Assembly: GCF_029784155.1 (NCBI RefSeq)
Contig: NC_073693.1
Coordinates: 22,232,002 to 22,296,001, forward strand
Direction: 5' to 3'
DNA from: Uranotaenia lowii
Lineage: Eukaryota > Arthropoda > Insecta > Diptera > Culicidae
DNA length: 64,000 nt
In this document: one piece after another, positions 43,025-52,549 of the stretch
Layout of the letters: the number at the start of each line of letters is the position of its first letter
How positions within the stretch are numbered: the first letter of the stretch is position 1
Translations under genes and position numbers: made by a program
Notes under the pieces: model-generated
Database searches by the model: none
What the model saw: the letters and a program-made list of their open reading frames with translations, nothing else
Told to the model about the DNA's origin: nothing

Positions 43025-43810
43025 TCTTTTAGCCATAATCCACATTGATTGCTTCCAGGGCAGGACGACTGTCACTCCTTAACATAACCGATAGCAGCTC
43101 AAAATCCTTCGGAAGAATCACAACACTCATCACAGGGCCCAGTGGTGCGAATCGTCGTTTTTGGCGGCCGAATCCTGTCCATAGTGTCCTGACTGCGTGG
43201 TGCTGTTCTTTCCCACAAAATTTCAATTTTTCGGGCACGAAATCCATCGGGGTTTGCCTTCATCAGGAATCGTTTTTTTTTGCAGAGTGGTTGGTGTAAA
43301 AACCTGCTGTACTCTGGCCTACATTCGTTTCCTAATGTTGGGTTGAATCTCCGTTTTGATTTTTCAAAGGTTCGTTTCCGCTTCCGAAATCAGGTAAACT
43401 GAAAGTACGAAATGTTAATTCAATAGGAGATTAAATTTCACGATTTACATACCTGTGTTCCGACACCATACTGGTACTCAAGTTAAAATCGGTTCCATCC
43501 GGGGAATTCCAGGTATTTTTTTGAGGAAATAAGCGATTTGAGTTCATATATGTTGTACTCAAAATACGTCACCATGGTTGTTTTCCATTCCATGTATAGC
43601 TTATCCATCGCTAGAGCCAAAACCAATCGTATTCATCCTGCAAAAAAAAAGGAGAGAATACGCCATCTAAAAGGCGTCCCAAATAAACAAAACATCTACA
43701 ACGCAATTGAAAAAATACTTCCTTCCGCATAACCCGCACCAGCAATCGACCCGGAATCAGCAACAACACCAAAAGAACCATCGTAAAGTTTCAGTTGACG
43801 AAAAAATCCG
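43025..43810 (-). pseudogene. Possible spliced gene fragment of unknown origin inside the Gypsy element
   Basis: On the minus strand, CACAG|GTATGTAAAT...TTTCGTACTTTCAG|T forms a textbook 54-nt insect intron (43399-43452). Downstream, a 72-codon frame at 43029-43247 includes APLGPVMSVVILPKDFELLS. Upstream of the intron, frames from ATGs near 43793 and 43613 are short and broken by stops. I do not recognise the protein. The LGPVMSVVILPKD word is vaguely like the N-terminal part of CYP4-type P450s, but this is too weak to name. It may be a captured host fragment or chance. Confidence 0.25.
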
Positions 43811-44512
43811 GCTACAACACAGTTGAACTTCCGTTAGATCCACAATTTTCACCGCAACACATTTCACTTTGACAATTCGTTTGTTTTGATCGATCCAGTG
43901 TTGGCAGTTTTGAGTGTTTGTTCAACGGCGGTGAGGAACGCGTGCCTCATCGGCCAAAGTATGAAAGTCGGCTGATTTTGTTACCTTGAATGAATGAGTA
44001 TGTTAGGGTGTGTGTATTTCTCTTAATATTTCGAAAGAAATAATTATTGTAGAAGCACATTTTGTTAAATGTTTATTCTTAATCGTTTTCGGATTGTCCA
44101 ATCTGGAGTAGATGGAATAACATGAAACAGTAATTGGCGAAGAGCGAATATGATCGAATTTCGGATAAATTACTTCTGGAGTGATCATAATTCAGGATTC
44201 AGGGTTTATAAATGTAGAAATTGGCCAAATCGGATATTCGGGTTCAGAGTAATCTGGAGTTGATTGTGGTTATGATCTACATAGAATTTTTGGACTGTAA
44301 GATGTCTAGCAAATGAAAAAAATCGAAAACTGTTATTTTTTACTGTTTTCATCTTCCTAGAAGCGAAGCCTATTCTAGAAGAAAAGAGTAAGTGTCAGTG
44401 TGAAAGTAATTTGAATGTTCGTGTTATACTGCCAACCAGTGTCACTGTCGTAAAGCCATATCAAAATAATAGCCAAACATAAAAATAGCCCAAAAACTAA
44501 TGTAGAAGTACC

Positions 44513-44557
44513 TACGAAAATTTGTTTGAATTTTTTAAATTCAAACAAATTTTCGTA
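44513..44557. repeat. Perfect 21-bp inverted repeat (hairpin) next to the right LTR
   Basis: Arms 44513-44533 and 44537-44557 are exact complements around a TTT loop and contain ACGAAAATTTGTTTGAATTT. The right LTR begins 18 bp further on. The hairpin is not a rho-type terminator, since this is nuclear DNA. It may be a snap-back product of reverse transcription. Confidence 0.85.
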
Positions 44558-44574
44558 ACTCTAGGGTAGGATTA

Positions 44575-46303
44575 TGTAACATAGTCACATTTCGTAAAAG
44601 GAACATAAATAAATCGACGTAAAATTCTAGTTTACTTGTTTGTTTTTCATTTAGTACAGTAGTCATATAAACGCCTAAAGTTAGATAATATAAACATTTT
44701 GTTAAAAGGAAACACATAAAGCGCCCATCCATTCGAACTCGTCTCACTGAGAAGTTTACCGGATTTACTCCAGCTTCCGTATATGAATGTATAGTTATTT
44801 GTTTGTATTTGTTTGTAACTTCGTGAATCCAAGGGTGGATCGGTCATCGGGGACGATTGGAATATCAAAGGAGGGAAAGAGAAAAACTCTTTTGGATCGG
44901 GGGCAAATTAAGAGTATTGTTGTCCGAAGAATCGATGACGCCTTTCGGAGGTCATTGACTTCCGTTTCGTGTAACACAAGAAGACATGCGCGAACTGAGG
45001 AATCCGCGATCTGCGTTCTTTCACTTTGACCCCGACCGTGGTATCAGCAGCAGCGAGAGTCCTTTGACATTGTTCCGCGTTGTCTTAAATGTAAAAATGA
45101 GCGAAGTGCCCTTTAGTATTTAAGTTCTAAATGTTTTCTGTTCCTTCCGTTAATAGGCTATCACTAATTAGCTAGCTAGGTAGTGTGGGCGGTAAATTGT
45201 GTGCGAGGCAGCAAAATACAAAAAGGTATGATGTGAAAAAAACGTGTGTGTATAATGTGTGGTTAAATTTTAAAAAACGTGTTCGACGTTCTACCTATAT
45301 AGCGATCACCGACCGCCGCACTTCTAGCGACGCACAAGCGGCAGCCAGGAATCCTGGCCCAGGATCTCGTCGACCGCCGGTCCCCAACGTTAATTCCGGC
45401 AGCCCGGTAGGGGTTCAAAGTTTTGGTTCCCGACTCGAATCCGAGTGGGAAAAGGAGCTGGACACGACCGTCAATTCGTCCCTCCCGGAACGTGAGCCGT
45501 CAACCAAAGCGTTCCGAAAAGGTAGTACTCTACTTTATCGACCAACGAAAGGAGTGAGTACCCATAAAAACATGCGCATGTAATTATATAAACAAATGAT
45601 CATTTGCTAATAATTCAAATCCACACACGAAACGTTTCCGGACCATGATCGAAAAATGCATGGTTCCGTGATTGATTAATCTGGCCTGAAATCATTAATT
45701 TGAAAACCGCACACAGTTTGAGGGAAAGCATAAGGGAGGAACAAATCGAAAAATAGTTATGTAACCTAGGTTAAATAAAAACTACAATGTCACTCTGTAC
45801 ATAGTTCTCACCATTCATGTCTCGTAAATACATACAGTCCTCCCCACCAATGAGTTTATGTTAAATTAGTCGCTAGTGCTTTCCCAACATTTGTCCTTAG
45901 GTCTAAAGGGTTTTTCGTTTGTTCTATCCGTTAATTGTTGATTGATTTTTTTAGTCTGGGACAGACTGCTCGGGAAAACAGTCTCCTCACTGTTGCTCCT
46001 ATCACGTGTTTGGTGAAATTTGAATGGCCGCTTTTCGACCTATGATGAGAAGCGCAGTTGAGCGTTTTTGAAACGGATAGAACGACGATATTTTGAATTT
46101 GTCTTTCGAGAAAACTTCCTGCGTGTTCTGGTCTAACCGATCGATTCGTATCCACTTTAGGATCTTAATAAGAAAACCCGCCCTGGGGTCGGGATTCTCG
46201 CCGGGCAATCTCAACACGACGAGTGGTCCTCTATAGAGGTGGCGCTTAAGCCACTCGTTTCATGACGCGAAAACCGATCAGTGAGACGAATTACACTGCT
46301 ACA
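44575..46303 (+). repeat. Right 1.73-kb repeat (3' LTR of the Gypsy element)
   Basis: This is the uninterrupted copy of 26436-27852 plus 36331-36643. It preserves the empty MITE target CTCCTCAC at 45983-45990 and repeats the 132-codon frame at 45185-45583. No polypurine tract stronger than AGGGTAGGA (44564-44572) precedes it. Confidence 0.75.
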
Positions 46304-47285
46304 AAGTCACGCATTATATAGCTTACAAACCTACGCTACAGGAAACCACCGACTCAAACGAAGGAAATCTGTTCTCGAAAGCGACCCTACACAATTCTCT
46401 TTCCTTTCCTCAAGTAAAGTAAAATCAAACTCCAACAAGTCAACGAACACTAGAGGTGTCGGAAAAATCTGGGTTTTCCACGTGACTCGGGGGTCTACTG
46501 CCCTGACTCACGTGTGCGACCAGAGAAAGTGTCGTCGTTTTGTGGCTCTTAACCTCCTGGATCAGATTCGCAAAGCAAGTAGTTCAACACGATAAGACGT
46601 CGGATCTTAACTCGTTAGAAAAGAGGTTGTGCATCGAGTCGTGTTGAAATTAGTTTGTACTGACGAGTGGATTCGAAACGATTATTGCCTAGGAGCGTAC
46701 TAGCACGAATCCCCCTTATTGAAGCATAGTACGCAAAACAGTTCGAGGTGGGAACATATGTCAGTGGCCCCAGGTGGAGAAACGCGGTGGCTCGCCGTGC
46801 CTTGGAATGCAATCCATAAACTTGATTTACCACCTGGGTGATCAACTTATAAAAAAACGTCGTTTTCCCAGTAAGAGGCAGAGTGTTGACAAGATTAGAA
46901 GACCAGATGGCTTCATATATTGAAGTCTGAAGTCTAGAAACGAAGATTCCGACCTAGAACTGAGAACAAGTCGTCGGACTGAGAAGATCATCGAGACAAA
47001 AAAACATGAAGGTTCTCGGCCAGACCGAAATTAAAACGTTGCGTCCAGAATTATTCTTCAGGCCGAAGTTTCATGCCAAACTAATTTATAAACAACAAAT
47101 TTATAAACATCAATTCAGACCTGAAAAATCAGACCCTTCAGCCATCGGGCCAAGTACCTAGTTCTACTCGATGAGAAGTTTGCCAGCCCTTTGGAATGAA
47201 ATGTTTATCAGATAGAAAATGTTCAAAGAGTTTTGCATGCCAACGAAATCATGAGAACAAAGAAATCATCACGCTGAGAAGGTCG
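46304..47285. other. Sequence between the Gypsy and Copia elements, nothing recognised
   Basis: A 104-codon frame at 46281-46595 overlaps the end of the right repeat and has no recognisable domain. The minus-strand frame at 46615-46845 is likewise unassigned. The 3' LTR of the minus-strand Copia remnant would be expected here, but I find no direct repeat of its 5' flank. Confidence 0.4.
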
Positions 47286-48944
47286 TCAGGTGGAGGACGT
47301 AGGTAGGGGTAACGACTTCGTAAGAATATCAGCCACCTGATTTTGAGTCTCGATATACAACAGCTTCACCTTCTTCTCAGCAACAGCATCTCGGATGAAA
47401 TGGAATTTAACATCTATATGTTTGGCTCGTTTTGTCTCCTCCTTTTGGTCATTGCAATCGCACCCTGGTTGTCCTCGAAGACGGGAATCGAAAACAAATT
47501 TGCGGTTTCCTGCAAATCCGACATCAGGCCAGCTATCCAAATGATCTCGCTTACCGATGCACTTATGGCGGCTATATATTAAGCTTCGGTTGAGGACGTG
47601 GCCACGCAACGCTGCTTCTTTGACGACCAGGCAGCCGTACACAGACTTGTATCAGGAATCCAGTCACACATTTTCGATCGCATTCGTCACTGGCATAATC
47701 TGCATCAACGTAGGTTCGTACCAAAACTTCTTGCGGGTTCCTCTTATAGGCCAGCTTGAGATTCTTGGTCGCCTTAAAGTACAGTAATACTCGGTTAGCA
47801 TGCTTCTCCTGCAGCATCATGGAATCGTGCCAAATAGTCAACCACGTAGCACAAGTCTGGTCTTGATCTCAACATCAGGAACATCAGACTACCTACCAAC
47901 TCTCGGAAGGGATGGTCGCAGGGTTCAGCACACTTCTTCAGTTGTAACTTCGCTAACAGGATGACACTCACTCAATCCAAATCGAGCAAGAATCTTCTGG
48001 ATTAGAGTCTCTTGAGACAAATAAACAACATCTGCTTCGCATTCAATCTTGATGCCCAGGAAGTAGTGCAGCTCATTCAAGTCCGTCATTTCACATTCCA
48101 CTTTCAGCATGGCCTTGATTTGCTGAATTCTTCCAACGTCCCTCGCAGCTACCAGCAGATCGTCGACATAGATCACACTGTAGACCCCGTGCTTGCCTTC
48201 TCCCCGGATGTACACACAGTAGCCATGCTGCGACCGTTCGAAACCGTTTCGAATCAGGACCTTATTGAAACGCTCGTTCTAGCAACGTGGTCATTGTTTT
48301 AAACCGTAAATTGATTTCTTCAATCGACACATCACACCATCGGGCTGGCCTTCTAGGAATCCGTTAACTTTAACGAATTTCTTGTTGCGTAACGATTTGG
48401 TTGCTAATGCCGACTCTTCTGGAACGCTTACGTGGTTTTCCCGACCAGTCCTCTTCTGCTCTTCAGCCAGATCAATTTTCAGCTGGTCCTCGGGTAAATT
48501 TTTCCATTGCGGTTATCACCACATAGTAGAACGGTGGCAACGAAATAAACAACTGGCTCACCGTATCCAACTCCGAAAAGGTCGCTGCAGCATCCTTCAG
48601 CTTACGGACCAACACGTCAAACCGCCGGAAGTGGTCCATTGGCGCCATTCCCTCCTCCATCTTGAGTAGAGACAACGACCGACGAATATTATTCTGAGCC
48701 GAAAATTCCTTCTTGGAGAACGTGTTCGCCAAGGATTCCCACTTCGCCTTTGCCGTGTCCTTGTCCCGGACATACTCCAGATGACTGTCCGCGATGTACG
48801 CCACCAACAAAACCATTCGCCTCCGTAAGAGCTCTCTTCACGCAATTTGCCGACATCTACGTATCGACTCGGCATCTCCAGACGTTCGTAGCCTACACCA
48901 GCGAATAGGACAATACCGTCTTTCTTCGCGTTAGCCATCTTCAA
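47286..48944 (-). pseudogene. Copia-type retrotransposon remnant lacking its centre
   Basis: Read on the minus strand. The Gag start is near 48938 (MANAKKDGIVLFAGVGYERL), with a frameshift near 48800. The Gag/UBN2-like body (WESLANTFSKKEFSAQNNIR) runs to about 48472. The sequence then passes directly into GFLEGQPDGVMCRLKKSIYG, the middle of the Copia reverse transcriptase, so the zinc knuckle, protease, integrase and RT N-terminus are deleted. VIYVDDLLVAARD (48.1-48.2 kb) is the catalytic YVDD. YVDADYASDECDRKCVTGF (about 47.6-47.75 kb) is the RNase H start. VADILTKSLPLP (about 47.3 kb) is the C-terminus. Stops and frameshifts make it dead. Confidence 0.88.
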
Positions 48945-50005
48945 CTGCTTCGAAATTTTTCAAAATTTGCAGAAAACTAAGCCCAAAACCTCTTAATAAA
49001 AGGCGTGTTTAATTCTATAATGGTTCATTTATTACTAATAAAGAGTTGTTGGTTGTCACGTGGTTAATAAAGGTAACAGCATAAAACAAGATTGCTACGA
49101 TAAATCAGTTATTAAACACAACTGTTACTTCGATTTCTTCAACAAGAAGATTGTCGATCGTTGATTCCAAAAAATTGCGCTGCTTGGGTGTTTTCTCATT
49201 TGAAGACTTATTTCAAAATTGACGATTGCAAGCAAGAACTTTAAAACATCTTGCGGTTGAAGATGTCGATGTTGTATTACTCAATAAATTTTTGCAACGA
49301 CTTTTTTCTTTAGAGGTTAGAATAAGCGTGATCAAATTTTCAAGATGGTTACTCCATAGCCATGGAGGCAAATCTGATGGAGAGCATTTATCATGGCGTT
49401 GCTTCAACCAAGTCGTATGCGAGCAAATGAGCCTTCCGGTATCCAAACGTTGTAGTAGGTACAATCGGCCTCTGCTATATACGATGGTTCCAGGACCCGC
49501 TCGGTTGGGTTTCATCGGTGAACCTCTGCGTAGACCAGGTCAACTGCTGCAAGCTCCCGATTGATGGCGTATCATGAATGATCGTCCTGATCGTTTTGCT
49601 TCGAGTTTACTTTAGTTGGGTTTAGAATCTGCGGTTTGACTCACTGCCAGTCGGATTGGCGTTCGTTCGTTGGATCTGCAATCTGCCGCTTCTGATTTGC
49701 GATTAGTTCGATGAACTGAATAAACATACCTCGAAAAGCAATCGTTGATACCTTCGTCTCTGCGATTCACTCATCTTCTTAATAGAGCTCTGTTCGTTTA
49801 TAGCATGTCTTCGATGCCATCTGTTGCATTCTAGTGCTTGCCTATCACATCTACGTTGATGGGGTGTTTGGGTTCTAAAGGTTGCACCGTTTCACTTTTT
49901 ACTGAACCACTAGCATTTCCTCGATATTTAACGTTACCGTGACGGATCTTAATAAACTTGAACAGTAACTTTCGTGTTCTCTCGCTTATCGCTTTGCCTT
50001 GAATC
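48945..50005. other. 5' flank of the Copia remnant and unassigned sequence
   Basis: On the minus strand GGTTTTGGGCTTAG (about 48977-48990) resembles the Copia initiator-tRNA primer site GGTTATGGGCCCAG. The following 100-120 bp, bounded by TTTAAT/ATTAAA words (to about 49118), may be a short 5' LTR. No second copy was found. From 49120 to 50005 nothing is recognised. Confidence 0.35.
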
Positions 50006-50009
50006 CTAT

Positions 50010-51415
50010 CGAACTAGAGTATTGAGTATGGAAATCGAGGAGGCATTCATCTCTAAAGCAGCAACGAAGCTCAAGAATTCCTTTTCTACAGGCCCGGACG
50101 GGATACCACCTGTTTTTTTTTTTTAAGTTTCAGTGTTTTGCTGACTCCATTTTTCAAGCTTCGCTTGATAGAGCTACCTTCCCTTTACTATGGTAGGAAG
50201 CTTACATGTTCCCGGCAAATAAAAAAAAGAAGATAGGAAAGATATCAACAACTACCGTGGAATCTCTGCCTTATGTGCATTGCATTGAATTGGTGATCTT
50301 GAATCCTTTTTCACATTCTGCAAAAATTACATCTCCAATGATCAGCATGGATTCATACCCAAACGCTTTACGACAAGTAACTTGCTAAAGTTCACTTCTT
50401 TTGTGCAATGAATTGTTCGAAGGGGTAACACCTTTCCAGGCAGTTCTCTGCCTCCTCCGGTGTGCCCCAAGGCAGCCATCTAAGACCGATCATTTTCCTA
50501 ATTTATTTCAACGACGTGTTGTCAATTCTCGACGGCCACGAACTTTTCTATGCTGATGACCTAACTAAAACTGTTTTACACCATAAACGATCACGACGAC
50601 ATCAATTTCCTGCAATGTTAGTTCAACCTCTTCGCTGATTGGTGACATTAACTGCCTGCCATTAAACCGCAGCAAATGTGCAGTCATCAACTTTCCTCGT
50701 AGGCGGAAGCCTTTAATTGCGGAGTACTTCCTCGGAGACGAACCCATCGCACGTGTGAACCACGTTAGCGATCTTTGCGTAATTCTAGATCAGTGTCTGG
50801 AATTCAAGGCACACACCAACTACGTGATTGACAAAGCATTCAGAAGTCTCGGTTTCATTTTAAGAATGGCGAAGAACTCCAAGGACGTGTGATACCTGAA
50901 AAGCCTATACTGCAGCATTGCTCGCTCCATCCTTGAATACGCATCAGCAGTCTGGTGACCCTTCTACCGGGATGAATCATCCAATCCGGATGAAAATCCC
51001 CGAAAAAAAATGGTGACCCTACTACCAGAACGGTGTCGATCGACTCGAGGCTATCTAATGGCGATTCTTGCGATAAGCCCTTAGGCCCTTAGGCACCTGA
51101 ACTGGCAAGACCCTGTTCACTTGCAAAGCTATGAAAATCTATGCCGTCTTATAGATATTGATGGCCCGCAGACATGCAACACGTCCTTCATTACGGAGCC
51201 AACAGCGCCCTCATCAGTGCAAAGAAATCTTTCAACTGTTTCTCGGAGCATTTTGACTTCGACGTTTCCAGTGATGTTTTCCGAAGAAAAGTGATAAGGG
51301 CTTTGAGAACCCCATAGTTAGAGTTAAATGTTTTGTTTTTTAAATTTTAATTTTAAGAAATCATTTGTACTTATATGTAATCCGTTGATCAGAAATAAAT
51401 AACAAATAACAAATA
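50010..51415 (+). pseudogene. Jockey-like LINE fragment, heavily decayed
   Basis: The + strand carries RT pieces in order. FSTGPDGIPP lies at about 50080, KDIKNYRGIS near 50240, and NDQHGFIPKRFTTSNLLKFT near 50340. Then come remnants of the F-ADD block (50.5 kb) and HTNYVIDKAFRSLGFILRMA with RSILEYASAVW (50.8-50.95 kb). Stops and frameshifts occur throughout. The copy ends in an ATAAATAACAAATAACAAATAG tail (51393-51415), a typical simple 3' end of such LINEs. Confidence 0.75.
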
Positions 51416-52443
51416 GAGAGTGTGTTGTGGATACACGCCAAACGATCTGCTTAAGTATTTGAACTCAGGAGGTCCAGCCTAGACTCACAAAGTTCTTACC
51501 TATTTTCTGAGGGTCGAAAGATGAACTATGCGAGTGTGAAACTATGCCAAGCTACAGGTGCCTTGTAGTCCTCAAGCGTCGAGATCGATCAAGATTTGAA
51601 GACCCGATATCGTAGGTATGAGGCGGCATTAGGCATATGTATTCTACGAGTACGATCGGTATGATTTATTCTCTCTAGGATAAACAATGTAATATTTCCA
51701 GTAGCCCTGAGTACTACAGTAAAACCAACGATAAAGGGAAAAGTTCGGATAAATTATTCGCAATCCAACATGTGTAATGATATTTGTTTTGCTTTTAATC
51801 ACATTGCAATGAGTCATGAATACTTGGTTGTGTTATTTGGTAGTGTTTAAACTTAAGATCTCCATTTAGGGAATATAGTGATATGAACCTTGATAAATCT
51901 ATAATAAATTAAATAAATAATTGAATAAATTATCGAATAACTAAATAAGGTAATATCAATATTTAAAATATCAAAATGATATTGCAAAAATTGCACCAAT
52001 TATTGAGAATCCAAATGTATACTTAAGGTTCTAATACTGTACTCATGTATGTACAGCTGACTAGAGAGATCTATCGATTGAAAAATAAAACTGAAATTTA
52101 GTAAAATTTTACAATCAACGTAAGACTTTTTCGAGAATAAATTAAAATGAGATCGTTTTGCGGAGTGCATTTGCTTTTATATGATTGTTTTTGATTCTGT
52201 TCGTTTGCGATTGGTTGAGCCTCAACCGGCTCAATATCTTTTCATTAGCAGGCATGGGGATAACAATTTTGATCATTCGTTTACTTGTGTTGATCTAATT
52301 AGATGAAGATTTTGCTGTTGCTCTATCTTTAAGTTATTTTTGATGGATGATACAACATCGTTTCAAATGTTTTTTTCTTATAAGGTACAATAATTTTGGA
52401 TGACCAGCAGCTGCTTTTGGATTGATTACTTTTTTTTAGTTTT
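51416..52443 (-). other. Region downstream of the Srrm234-like gene, probable 3' UTR of the long isoform
   Basis: This AT-rich stretch follows the distal stop codon on the minus strand. It contains no frames of interest. A short palindrome GGTTGAGCCTCAACC lies at 52213-52227. Polyadenylation hexamers on the minus strand are possible but were not resolved. Confidence 0.4.
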
Positions 52444-52549
52444 TTAACTACGACTGCGTGATCGAGACCGACTACGGCTGTTGTAGCTACTGACACTGGA
52501 ACCGGACGACGGTGTTGGTCTGCGATAAGGTATCGGTCTCTTCCGTGCA
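52444..52549 (-). CDS. Srrm234: Distal terminal exon completing the eMIC domain
   Basis: The acceptor AAAG precedes the exon. Joined to the donor at 53314 (AG|T) it encodes S then ARKRPIPYRRPTPSSGSS and an SRSRSRSRSRS tail before TAA, 34 residues after the joining serine. SPSFLDRRRIT + SARKRPIPY is the signature of the eMIC domain of SRRM3/SRRM4 and of insect Srrm234, so this exon gives the microexon-promoting isoform. The intron removed is 764 nt (52550-53313) and spans the proximal exon. Confidence 0.85.

Larger units (their letters stand above)
42208..44574. other. Gypsy element 3' region without an identifiable element ORF
   Basis: About 2.4 kb between the pol stop and the right repeat. 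42208-43000 is AT-rich and non-coding. 43020-43900 has gene-like composition on the minus strand (see the separate entry). 43980-44500 is AT-rich with no recognised content. No envelope-like signal peptide or transmembrane frame is visible. Confidence 0.5.
26436..46303 (+). mobile_element. Ty3/Gypsy-type LTR retrotransposon carrying nested insertions
   Basis: Two near-identical repeats of about 1.73 kb flank a gag-pol internal region on the + strand. Each begins TGTAACATAG and ends ACACTGCTACA, so they have TG...CA termini. The left repeat is 26436-27852 plus 36331-36643 (split by an insertion), and the right repeat is 44575-46303. By eye I found one substitution (26891 T versus C) and about one indel between them, which indicates a very recent insertion. 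The internal region 36644-44574 holds gag, pol and about 2.4 kb of 3' sequence without a clear element ORF. No matching target duplication is visible (GTAGC on the left, AAGTC on the right), and no textbook primer-binding site follows the left repeat. A weak GCGCCCTAAACGTG near 36665-36678 may be a decayed tRNA-Lys-like site. The LTR reading is therefore likely but not certain. Confidence 0.62.

Noticed and set aside
26436..46303. The two 1.73-kb repeats as an ordinary segmental duplication
   Set aside because: They exactly flank one gag-pol unit, have TG...CA ends and are almost identical, so LTRs explain them better. The missing target duplication keeps some doubt.
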